NCBI GenBank assembly: GCA_047618565.1
Contig: JBLHKW010000029.1
Coordinates: forward strand, 1-38,678
Source: JBLHKW01 sp047618565
GTDB lineage: Bacteria; Planctomycetota; UBA1135; GCA-002686595
DNA: 38,678 nucleotides
Direction of reading: 5' to 3'
The translations under genes and the position numbers were made by a program. Under the pieces are notes generated by a model that was not told the DNA's origin, searched no databases, and worked only from the letters and a program-made list of their open reading frames with translations. Positions 25,231 to 32,433 of the stretch are shown piece by piece; the stretch's first letter is position 1; every line of letters starts with the position of its first letter.

Positions 25231-25970
25231 GCTTGGATGCTGTCGATCGCGTCGCCCTGGTTACCGGAGCCGGACGCGGACTGGGTGCCGGAATCGCCCA
25301 GGCGCTCGGGCGCGCGGGTTATCGCGTCGCCGTGGGTTTCTGCACGAGCCGGGAGGACGCGGAGCGCATTGCATCGGGACTTGCGGGCGCGCGCGCGTTC
25401 CATGTCGATGTGGGAGATCCGGATTCGGTCGTGGCTGCGAGCAGCGCCATACGGGCTGAGATGGGCCCGATCGATGTGCTCGTCAACAATGCCGGCATCG
25501 CACAGGAACGCCCCTTCCTGCAGCTCACCGATGCGGACTGGGAGCACATGCTCTCGGTCAACCTGCTGGGTGCCGTGCGCTGCGTGCGCCAGGTCCTGCC
25601 GCACATGCTCGCGCGCAACTGGGGCCGCATCGTGAACATCAGCTCGATCGGCGGGCAGTGGGGCGGCATGAACCAGCTCCACTACGCCGCCTCCAAGGCT
25701 GGCCTGATCAACTTCACACGTTCGATCGCGAAGCTGCACTCGGCCCAGGGCATCACCTCGAATGCGATTGCCCCGGGGCTGATCGCGACGGAGATGAGCG
25801 CGGCCGAGCTCGATAGCGAGGCGGGCCAGCAGAAGGTGGCCGGGATCCCGGCCGCGCGACTGGGCACGGTGCAGGAGATCGGCGAGACGACCGCCTTCCT
25901 CTGCTCCGACGGCGCCGCTTACATCACAGGCCAGACCCTGAACCTCAACGGGGGCATGCTCTTCGACTAG
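25227..25970 (+). CDS. FabG-like short-chain dehydrogenase/reductase
   Basis: A 247-residue NAD(P)-dependent oxidoreductase. The cofactor loop is TGAGRGLG (13-20), then HVDVGDPDS (59-67), NNAG (87-90), catalytic Ser140 in VNISSIGGQWGG, and Tyr153/Lys157 in LHYAASKAGLINF; ITGQTLNLNGGMLF is the usual C-terminal motif. The best match is beta-ketoacyl-ACP reductase (FabG) but many such proteins reduce other ketones. Fatty-acid genes are absent nearby, and it overlaps the pyruvyl transferase by 4 bp (ATGA), so a role in reducing a keto sugar or in building an acyl substituent is more likely than lipid synthesis (inference). SDRs of this type also occur in legionaminic and other NulO clusters. Confidence 0.88.
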   Translation: MSLDAVDRVALVTGAGRGLGAGIAQALGRAGYRVAVGFCTSREDAERIASGLAGARAFHVDVGDPDSVVAASSAIRAEMGPIDVLVNNAGIAQERPFLQLTDADWEHMLSVNLLGAVRCVRQVLPHMLARNWGRIVNISSIGGQWGGMNQLHYAASKAGLINFTRSIAKLHSAQGITSNAIAPGLIATEMSAAELDSEAGQQKVAGIPAARLGTVQEIGETTAFLCSDGAAYITGQTLNLNGGMLFD

Positions 25971-25981
25971 CGAGGCCCATC

Positions 25982-27934
25982 ATGCGTTTCTCCGGCATCC
26001 TGCTCTTCCATCTGAACCTCTGCTACTCGTCGATCTCCAAGGAGCGGCGTGCGGAGGTCGTCGCCCGTTGTTACTGGCCCCTGCTCGGGCTCCTCGATCA
26101 GGTGCCTGGACTCAAGCTCGCCATCGAGGCCAGCGGCCACACCCTTGAACTGATCGACGGCCTGGATCCCGACTGGTGCAAGCGCCTGCGCGCCGAGGTG
26201 CAGCGCGGGCGGGTCGAGTTCGTGGGCAGCGGCGATACACAGCTGATCGGACCCCTGGTGCCCGCGCGCGTCAACCGCTGGAACCAGCGACTGGGTCAGA
26301 AGACCTACCAGCGACTGCTCGGTGCTTCCAGCACGACCGCTCTGGTCAACGAGATGGCGTGGTCCCAGGGCATGGTCGATCATTACCTGGATGCGGGCTA
26401 CGAGACCGTGGTGATGGAGTGGAACAACCCGCGTCTGGGCCATCCCGAGTGGAATGAGGAGTGGCGTTACCAGAGCGTGCGGACGAGTTCTCCCGGTGGG
26501 CGCCAGATTGGCGTGCTGTGGGCGGACACGACCGCATTCCAGAAGATGCAACGCGTGGCCTTCGGGGAGATCGAGCTCGAGGAGTACGCGGATTGGGTTG
26601 CGGCACAGTCCGCCGATGATCGAGCGCTCTTCCTGTACGCGGGCGACGCGGAGATCTTCGATTTCCGCCCAGGTCGCTACGACACGGAGCCAGCGCGGGC
26701 ATCCGAGAGCGAGTGGGCGCGGATTGCACAGGCCATGTTGCTTGCGAACGAACGTGGAGTGGCGTTCACGACCCCCAACGAAGTATGGAGCCGCAGTCCC
26801 TGGGACGCCAAGCCACAGGTGCGCCTGACCAGCTGCGCGGATCCCGCGCCGGTCAAGAAGCAACCGAAGTACAACCTGACCCGCTGGGCGTTGAGCGGGC
26901 GCGACGACCTGCATCTGAATGCGTTCTGTTTCGGGCGCGCGGCCGATCTCGAGCTGCGCGACGGGAAGGCTGCCGACTGGCGCCATCTGTGTCGCACGTG
27001 GGGCTCAGATCTCAGGACACATCTCAGCGCGGATCGCTGGCAGGACCTTCAGGACGAGCTGGCGGCGGGCGCAGGAACGGAGCCGGAGCCCGGTGCGCCC
27101 GTTGTTCCGAAGCGCTGCACCCAGGCGCCGCAGATCAGGCAGGACGGACGTCGATTGGAGCTGAGCGTGGGCGAGGTTCAGGTCACCTTGAACCTGCGGC
27201 GGGGGCTGGCGATCGAGCGCGTACTCTTCCGCAGTCTCGGTCACGAACCCGTCTTCGGCACCCTGCCCCACGGCACCTTTGATTCGATCCACTGGACGGC
27301 CGACTTCTACAGCGGGCACACGGTCCTGGAGTTGCCCGGTACGCGGCGCGTCACGGACCTGGAGCCCGTGGAACATCACTGCTGGATCGACGGCGATGCG
27401 ATCGTGGTCGAGGCGAGCGTTCCCACAGCCCTGGGTCCGCTGCCCAAGCGCATTCGCATCACGGGCGACGGGATCGAGCAGTCCTACGGCTTCTCGGCCT
27501 GGGGGCCGCAGCCGCGCGGCAGCTTGCGCACCGCGCACATGACCTTGTTCCCCGAGTTCAACCAGCGCGGCCTGGCGATCCGCTGCGCCCAGGGCGGTCT
27601 TCCGGAGACGTTCCCGATCGATCGCGACTGCGACCACGGTCATGGCCTGAGCCCGTTCGTCTCCGCGCGTGCGGCCTTCGGTGCCAGCGAAGGACCCCTG
27701 CAGATCGTTGCTGGCGACCTGCGACTGGACCTGGAGTGGCGCCGCGACCGCTGTCCCGTGCTGCCCTTGCTGTCGCGCACAAATATCGACGGGCAGTTGC
27801 TCACCCGGCTGGCCTTCTCGCTCGAGGAGGTCGATGACACCAGCCTCGGTGGTGGCAGCGACCCGCGCCGCGCGTTCCCGGATTTCGACCTGCGACTCAC
27901 CGCACACAGGGTCCTGCACCCTGTCTATCAATGA
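25982..27934 (+). CDS. GH57-like glycoside hydrolase/transferase
   Basis: A 650-residue cytoplasmic protein with no signal peptide. The N-terminal TIM-like barrel starts ILLFHLNLCYSSIS, typical of the GH57 family. Glu124 in ALVNEMAWSQG is the likely nucleophile and Asp222 in FLYAGDAEIFDF the likely acid/base. The second half (about 380-650) is a beta-rich region with GHTVLELPGTRRVTD and ends in IRCAQGGLP- to LTAHRVL-type strands, similar to C-terminal domains of alpha-amylase/4-alpha-glucanotransferase relatives. GH57 enzymes act on alpha-glucans or transfer glucosyl units; others are poorly known. In this operon it may trim or deacetylate a sugar, or act on a lipid or glycan donor (speculative). 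It starts 11 bp after the SDR and overlaps the NulO synthase gene by 4 bp. Confidence 0.8.
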   Translation: MRFSGILLFHLNLCYSSISKERRAEVVARCYWPLLGLLDQVPGLKLAIEASGHTLELIDGLDPDWCKRLRAEVQRGRVEFVGSGDTQLIGPLVPARVNRWNQRLGQKTYQRLLGASSTTALVNEMAWSQGMVDHYLDAGYETVVMEWNNPRLGHPEWNEEWRYQSVRTSSPGGRQIGVLWADTTAFQKMQRVAFGEIELEEYADWVAAQSADDRALFLYAGDAEIFDFRPGRYDTEPARASESEWARIAQAMLLANERGVAFTTPNEVWSRSPWDAKPQVRLTSCADPAPVKKQPKYNLTRWALSGRDDLHLNAFCFGRAADLELRDGKAADWRHLCRTWGSDLRTHLSADRWQDLQDELAAGAGTEPEPGAPVVPKRCTQAPQIRQDGRRLELSVGEVQVTLNLRRGLAIERVLFRSLGHEPVFGTLPHGTFDSIHWTADFYSGHTVLELPGTRRVTDLEPVEHHCWIDGDAIVVEASVPTALGPLPKRIRITGDGIEQSYGFSAWGPQPRGSLRTAHMTLFPEFNQRGLAIRCAQGGLPETFPIDRDCDHGHGLSPFVSARAAFGASEGPLQIVAGDLRLDLEWRRDRCPVLPLLSRTNIDGQLLTRLAFSLEEVDDTSLGGGSDPRRAFPDFDLRLTAHRVLHPVYQ

Positions 27935-28839
27935 ACATTCCGCCCTTCATCGCCGAGGTTTCGAGCAATCACGGTTGCGACATCCAGCGCGCGTGCGCAT
28001 TCATCGACTCCGCCGCGCGCGTCGGCTGTGCCGGCGTGAAGTTTCAGCAGTTCCGCATCGACGAGTTGTTCTCGAGCGAGGCCCTCGCGCACGATCCTGC
28101 GCTGGCTCGCCGTCGTGCGTGGGAGCTGCCCATGGAATTCAATCCGGAGCTCGCTGCCCACGCCCACAGTCTGGGCCTGCAGTTCGCTTCCACGCCGTTT
28201 TACCGGGACGCGATCGCCGAACTCGAGCCCTGGGTCGACTTCTTCAAGGTGTCGTCATACCAGGTCTTGTGGTTGGATTTCCTGCGCGAAGTGGCGAGCA
28301 CCGGCAAGCCGGTCGTCCTGGCCACGGGCATGGCCGACATGAACGAGGTCGATGCTGCGGTGGAAGCCCTGGCGCAGGGCGGGTGCGAAGCGCCGACGCT
28401 ACTGCACTGCGTGTCGCTTTACCCCACGCGTCCAGAGGACGCCGGCCTGGCTGCGATCGAGGCCATGCGTGCACGCTTCCAGGTGCCTGTCGGATGGTCC
28501 GACCACAGTGCGGACGGGGCGGTGGTGCGGCGCGCGGTCGAGCGCTTCGATGCGCAGATGGTCGAGTTCCACATGGATCTGGACCGTGCCGGTGACGAGT
28601 ACAGCTTCGGGCACTGCTGGTTGCCGGACCAGATCCACGCAGTCATCGGGAGTCTGGAAGCCGGCGCCAGCGGCGTGGACGATCGGAGTCCCATGGACGG
28701 GGACGGGCACAAGCGGCCCCTGGCAGGCGAAGCACATGAGCGCATCTGGCGTTCGGATCCGTTGGATGGTTTGAGACCCCTACGCGCGGCACGCTCCGAG
28801 CTCGCGCCCGCAATCCCCGCAGCGGAGAGTCTGTCATGA
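27931..28839 (+). CDS. NeuB/PseI-like nonulosonic acid synthase lacking the SAF domain
   Basis: Condenses phosphoenolpyruvate with a six-carbon acetamido sugar to give a nine-carbon nonulosonic acid. The 302-residue protein has the NeuB barrel: IAEVSSNHGCD (7-17), AGVKFQQFRIDEL (34-46), FASTPFYRD (85-93), KVSSYQVL (106-113), LATGMADM (130-137) and VPVGWSDHSADG (185-196). It differs from standard NeuB/PseI in two ways. The usual EKHFTLDR-like segment reads VEFHMDLDRAGDE (211-223), and the C-terminal antifreeze-like SAF domain is missing, so it is about 40 residues short. The tail shows ERIWRSDPLDGLRPL. I take this as a NulO synthase subfamily, not a broken gene, since all neighbours are intact and overlap. 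Confidence 0.82.
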   Translation: MNIPPFIAEVSSNHGCDIQRACAFIDSAARVGCAGVKFQQFRIDELFSSEALAHDPALARRRAWELPMEFNPELAAHAHSLGLQFASTPFYRDAIAELEPWVDFFKVSSYQVLWLDFLREVASTGKPVVLATGMADMNEVDAAVEALAQGGCEAPTLLHCVSLYPTRPEDAGLAAIEAMRARFQVPVGWSDHSADGAVVRRAVERFDAQMVEFHMDLDRAGDEYSFGHCWLPDQIHAVIGSLEAGASGVDDRSPMDGDGHKRPLAGEAHERIWRSDPLDGLRPLRAARSELAPAIPAAESLS

Positions 28840-30491
28840 GTAGTTCCCAGACCAGTGTGAATCCCATCTCGGTCCTGCCGCAGGGCTGGCAGCCGGATCG
28901 CGACATCCTCGTGCTCGTGGGCGCTGACCATGCGGGCGTGGCCGCGCTCTTTCGCGCCCATGGCCAGCAACGGATCGTGTCGTACCTGGCGCCCGAGGAT
29001 GCGTGCGCCGCCGACGGCTGTGCGCTGGTCGTCCGTGATCATGAATCCCTGCGTGAGTACATCCAGTCCCTGTCGGGTACCGCGCCCGAGCTCGCCAGCG
29101 TGAACGCCATAACGGGAGCGTCGGTGGATCCGGCCTTGCTGAAGGAACTCCCCGACCTGATCGGCAAGGCCTTGCGCACATGGAAGACCGGGCGCAACAC
29201 TGTCGACCACTTTGGCGGCCTCTGGATGCAGCAGATGGTCCAGAACATGACCGAGCTCGCGAGCCATCCCAGTGTTGACGAGCTGAGCGGACTCTTCAGT
29301 GACCGACCCTGCGTGATCGTCTCTCCGGGACCCTCGCTCGACAAGAACATCGGGTTGCTCAAGGACCTGGCCGGACGTGCGCTGATCATGACCTGTCCCC
29401 ACGCGCTGCAAGCACTCGACGAGATCGGAGTCGTGCCCGACATCGTCGTCGTGGGCGATGCGCAGGCCCTGGCCTGGCAGTATGGCGACTACGACTTCTC
29501 GCGCGTGCCCGCTCTGGTCCTGATGGCGAGCTCGAGCCCCGACCTGTTCGACCTGCCGGCGCAGCAGATCTTCACCTACGGCTTCCATCCGGAGGTCGAC
29601 CTGTGGGCCTTCGAGTTCCTCGGAAAGGACGCCTTCCTGAGCACTGGCGGCTCCGTGGCCTGCTCCGAATTCAGCCTGGCTCACCGCATGGGATGTCCGC
29701 AGGTGGCCTTCATTGGCCAGGACCTGGCCCTGGAAGGTGCGCGCTACTACGCAGCCTCTACCCGCGACGGAGAGTCCGTGGCGAGTTTCTCCGAAGACGG
29801 CGAGTTCGTGCTCGAGCGCCAGCTCCCCGTCGACGGCTTCAATCGATGGGGATTGGGCAACGTTCCCGCACCCTCGCAGAAGACCTTCGAGGTGCCCGGC
29901 TACCACGGTGGGACGGTCACGACGCCGCGCGCCTTCGCGGTGTTCATCGATTGGTTCGTGGGCGTGCTGGCGTCCGATGAATGCTCGGCCGAGGTCTTCA
30001 ACTGTACCGAGGGCGGCGCCTACATCGACGGCATGCAGCACGTTCCCCTGGCAGAGTTCCTGCGCGGACTGACGGACACGTCCTTACCGGTATCCGGAGA
30101 GCAGCTTGCGGACTGTGCGACGCGTTGGGATCGAGCCCACGCGCGGACCCACATGACCCGCAGTCTTGTCCAGGTCATGGGTCATCTCGAGACCTGCAGA
30201 ACCGTGGGGCGGAGTTGCCTGAAGCTGGTTCGCTCTGCGCGCGGCGACGAGTCCAGATTGAAGCGTCTTTCGAAGGAAGAATCACGCCTGAGCCGCGCCC
30301 TCAAGAGCGTTCCCTTCCTGGCTGTCATGGCTCAGGAGGAGATCCGCAAGGCCTCCGATGCGGGTGCCGCTGCAACCGATGTGCAATCGAACCTGGATGC
30401 CTCCGAACGGCTCTTCCGGGTTGTCCTGGAGGCTGTCGAGGCTGTGCACGCACCGCTCTCGGAGTCCTATCGACAGCTTCGAGTCGCGTGA
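28836..30491 (+). CDS. Motility accessory factor (Maf/DUF115) flagellin glycosyltransferase
   Basis: A 551-residue cytoplasmic glycosyltransferase of the motility accessory factor family, which attaches nonulosonic acids such as pseudaminic acid to flagellin. The MAF_flag10 core begins about 155 with RPCVIVSPGPSLDKNIGLL and LIMTCPHALQALDEIGVVPD. It continues through IVVVGDAQAL (203-212), LSTGGSVACSEFSLAHRMG and VAFIGQDLALEGARYY. The GPSL and GxD motifs are the family's best-kept residues. The N-terminal about 150 residues vary in Maf proteins; the C-terminal 100 are helical. It is the last gene of the operon, overlapping the synthase by 4 bp. Flagellin, the expected acceptor, is not in this window. 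Confidence 0.85.
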   Translation: MSSSQTSVNPISVLPQGWQPDRDILVLVGADHAGVAALFRAHGQQRIVSYLAPEDACAADGCALVVRDHESLREYIQSLSGTAPELASVNAITGASVDPALLKELPDLIGKALRTWKTGRNTVDHFGGLWMQQMVQNMTELASHPSVDELSGLFSDRPCVIVSPGPSLDKNIGLLKDLAGRALIMTCPHALQALDEIGVVPDIVVVGDAQALAWQYGDYDFSRVPALVLMASSSPDLFDLPAQQIFTYGFHPEVDLWAFEFLGKDAFLSTGGSVACSEFSLAHRMGCPQVAFIGQDLALEGARYYAASTRDGESVASFSEDGEFVLERQLPVDGFNRWGLGNVPAPSQKTFEVPGYHGGTVTTPRAFAVFIDWFVGVLASDECSAEVFNCTEGGAYIDGMQHVPLAEFLRGLTDTSLPVSGEQLADCATRWDRAHARTHMTRSLVQVMGHLETCRTVGRSCLKLVRSARGDESRLKRLSKEESRLSRALKSVPFLAVMAQEEIRKASDAGAAATDVQSNLDASERLFRVVLEAVEAVHAPLSESYRQLRVA

Positions 30492-30572
30492 CCCGTTCGG
30501 TCGACTGAATGCGTCAGGCGCCGCTGCTCGTGGGAGTCGGAGCGGATTCGGAACCAAGTACCGCCAGTTGCT

Positions 30573-31066
30573 CTACCTACGAACCCGGTCGTGAATGCCG
30601 GCGTGGCGCGTCGCGAAGACGCGCGCCTCAAAGGTCTCGATGCGCCCGTTGCCCTCTGTCTGAATCTCCGCGGACTCGAACGCTGCGCTGATACGACAGC
30701 GCTGATACGACAGCGCTCGATCGCTTGCATCGTGCATGCGGCGCCCTCGATGAGCGACAGTTCGGCGAACTTCTTGCCGACGCTCTCTTCGGATTTGAAG
30801 CAGAGCGTTCCAGGCTCACCGCCCTTGCACTCGACGATCATGCCGTTCTCGTCGATCAGCAAGATCTGATCGGTGCGCGCGGCAGGGGGCGCGCTCGTCA
30901 GTACCGCTCTCGAAGCCGCTTGCTCCGGTCCGCCGCTGGCGGCGAGCTGCTCCCGATCCGCCTCCTCGTAGGCCTGACACACACTCTCGAAGAGCGGCGC
31001 CAGCTCCTCAGGGATGTCGCGCTCACCGAAGTGTGATTTGAGCTGCCGTTTCAGGCGAGGATGCAT
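30573..31066 (-). pseudogene. Truncated PAS-domain sensor (kinase/GGDEF-type) remnant with a 14-bp duplication
   Basis: The start MHPRLKRQLKSHFGERDIPE and the following helical segment match the N-terminus of PAS-containing sensor proteins, which usually continue into a histidine kinase or GGDEF domain. A PAS core follows (ILLIDENGMIVECKGG.., VGKKFAEL). At AIERCRISA the frame is lost because a 14-bp unit at 30687-30700 is repeated at 30701-30714. Reading through one copy restores the PAS frame (AIERCRISAAFESAEIQTEG.., RIETFEARVFATRHAGI), which ends at a stop at 30573-30575. No output domain follows in the remaining 81 bp before the Maf gene, so the remnant is both frameshifted and truncated. 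The gap 31067-31218 upstream holds no gene. Confidence 0.7.
30687..30714. repeat. 14-bp tandem duplication inside the PAS gene
   Basis: GCTGATACGACAGC occurs twice head to tail, then continues into a partial third copy (GCT). The unit is not a multiple of three, and removing one copy restores the PAS reading frame, so it probably arose by replication slippage or microhomology repair. Confidence 0.85.
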
Positions 31067-31218
31067 GCTTCCAGTCTCCGTACTGGAGTGGGTGCGGGCG
31101 GCGCAACGATCATGACGGTCATGGCTGATGAACCTACCGAATCAAACCAGCCGGTGCACGCCTGCTGCGGGCCTCGAGTCCGCCCTTCAGGGCCACCCCC
31201 GGAGCGCGATTCGAGCGG

Positions 31219-31890
31219 CTACAGGGTCAGCAAGGCGATCAGGTCGTCGCGCTCCGAGCTCGTCGCGATGCCCAGGGCTGTACGCCCGTCCGCGGCGGTG
31301 ATGTCCGACGTGGCTCCAGCACCGAGCAGGGCCACCACCATCTCGCGATTGCCCTGCATGACTGCAGACATCAGAGCCGTGTACCCGCCTGCCTGGGTGC
31401 TGTTCGGATCGGCCCCTGCTTCCAGGAGACGAGCGACGATTGGCGTGGAGCTGCCTGCGGCGGCGGAGTGCAGCGGCGCGACCTGGGCAGGATTGTCCGC
31501 CATGGCATTCACATCGCTGCCCGCTTCGATCAGGTGACCCGCAAGGGCCTCGTGCGCGAAGAAGCAGGCCAGGTGCAGCAGCGTGAATCCGTCCGGCGCC
31601 TTGCGCTCGAGGAATCCTGGATCCGACTCCACAGCTCGCGCGACCGTGTCCTGATCCCCCAGCGCGCAGGCCTCGAAGGTGTCCGGTTTGCACCCGCAGA
31701 CCAGCAGGCGCCCCGCTGCCTCCGTCTGCCGGTTGTAGAGCGCCCACATGATCGGCGACAACCCATGTTCATTTCTACTGCCGGCCAGCGTGGGGGTGGA
31801 CGCAAGCAGGGCCTCGATGTCGAGGCAGGCACCTTCCGCGATGGCGTTGAAGAGCTCTTTGCCCTGCTGGTTCTCGGCGTTCTCGGTCAC
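31219..31890 (-). CDS. Ankyrin-repeat protein
   Basis: A 223-residue protein made mostly of ankyrin repeats, typical protein-protein binding modules. GTG 31890 has AAGGAGAGG at a 6-nt spacing, a strong site; a longer TTG start is less likely. Repeats include GLSPIMWALYNRQTEAAGRL, GFTLLHLACFFAHEALAGHL, VAPLHSAAAGSSTPIVARLL with EAGADPN, and GYTALMSAVMQGNREMVVAL; each shows the G-x-TPLH-like start and the LL..GAD end. The N-terminal 30 residues (ENAENQQGKELFNAIAEGACLDIEAL) form a cap. No signal peptide or catalytic domain is visible. It is divergent from the MarR gene and shares with it a palindromic region, so MarR probably controls it (inference). Partner unknown. Confidence 0.85.
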   Translation of the reverse strand: MTENAENQQGKELFNAIAEGACLDIEALLASTPTLAGSRNEHGLSPIMWALYNRQTEAAGRLLVCGCKPDTFEACALGDQDTVARAVESDPGFLERKAPDGFTLLHLACFFAHEALAGHLIEAGSDVNAMADNPAQVAPLHSAAAGSSTPIVARLLEAGADPNSTQAGGYTALMSAVMQGNREMVVALLGAGATSDITAADGRTALGIATSSERDDLIALLTL

Positions 31891-31927
31891 GGCGGCCTCT
31901 CCTTGCCTTGCGTGTGGTCTCAACAGG

Positions 31928-31953
31928 TTAGCTAGGCTAGCTAAATAGCGCTA
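31928..31953. promoter_or_regulatory. Perfect palindrome between divergent ankyrin and MarR genes
   Basis: TTAGCTAG-G-CTAGCTAA (31928-31944) has exact 8-bp arms around one base. A second self-palindrome, TAGCGCTA, follows at 31946-31953. Both lie in the 76-bp gap between the two start codons. The size and symmetry suit a MarR dimer site that represses both genes; this is inference, but the placement is strong support. Confidence 0.7.
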
Positions 31954-31966
31954 AGCTGCCGTCGAT

Positions 31967-32413
31967 ATGTCAAGCACGCGACCCGCGATCCGCCAGGAGG
32001 CGATTGGAGACCGTCTGCACTCCGCTGCGATTCACCTGTTGCGGTGCGTGCGCGAGTCGGACAAGGCAAGCGGGATTAGTCCCGCCCGGCTATCGGCTCT
32101 CTCGGTACTGGTCTTCGCTGGGCCGCGCACGGTCGGAGCGCTGGCCGACGCCGAGCAGGTGCGCGCGCCGACGATGACGCGCCTGATCCAGGCCCTGGAG
32201 AAGGACGGGCTCGTGCGGCGCAAGCCCGAACCGGAGGACCGGCGCGCCGTACGGATCGAGGCCACGCCGAAGGCGCGCCGCCTGCTGGTGCGCGCCCGTG
32301 CCCGGCGACTGAAATCGGTCCGTGAGTTGATGGACGGGCTCGCGGCAGCCGACCTGCGCGTGCTCGATCGTGCCGCCGAAATCATGGCCGGCATGGCGTC
32401 CGGCTCCGACTGA
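31967..32413 (+). CDS. MarR family transcriptional regulator
   Basis: A 148-residue winged-helix repressor. Residues 39-58 (RLSALSVLVFAGPRTVGALA) form the helices before the recognition helix in DAEQVRAPTMTRLIQALEKD; the wing is RRKPEPEDRRAVRIEATPKA (84-103), and N- and C-terminal helices form the dimer interface. Length (about 140-150) is typical. It lacks a fused domain, unlike the MarR-GNAT gene at 5923. The start at 31967 lies 13 bp after a palindrome, so autorepression and control of the divergent ankyrin gene are likely. It sits 20 bp from the convergent FG-GAP gene. The inducer is unknown; no cysteine is present in its sequence, so redox sensing of the OhrR type is unlikely. Confidence 0.88.
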   Translation: MSSTRPAIRQEAIGDRLHSAAIHLLRCVRESDKASGISPARLSALSVLVFAGPRTVGALADAEQVRAPTMTRLIQALEKDGLVRRKPEPEDRRAVRIEATPKARRLLVRARARRLKSVRELMDGLAAADLRVLDRAAEIMAGMASGSD

Positions 32414-32433
32414 GCGTGCGCGGAATCGGCCGC

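Larger units (their letters stand above)
14666..30491 (+). other. Fourteen-gene nonulosonic acid / flagellin glycosylation operon
   Basis: All genes from the transketolase N-subunit to Maf run on the plus strand. Nine junctions overlap by 1-8 bp (ATGA, GTGA or TGATG types) and the widest gap is 11 bp, with no terminator-like hairpin inside. The set covers sugar-nucleotide dehydration, transamination, nucleotide hydrolysis, NulO synthesis, cytidylyl activation, tailoring and protein transfer. A flagellin and a PseH acetyltransferase are not included. Single-transcript status is inferred from spacing. Confidence 0.8.

Noticed and set aside
28419..30041. Minus-strand 540-residue ORF opposite Maf and the NulO synthase
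   Set aside because: It crosses two well-supported genes and resembles no family; a typical GC-rich shadow.
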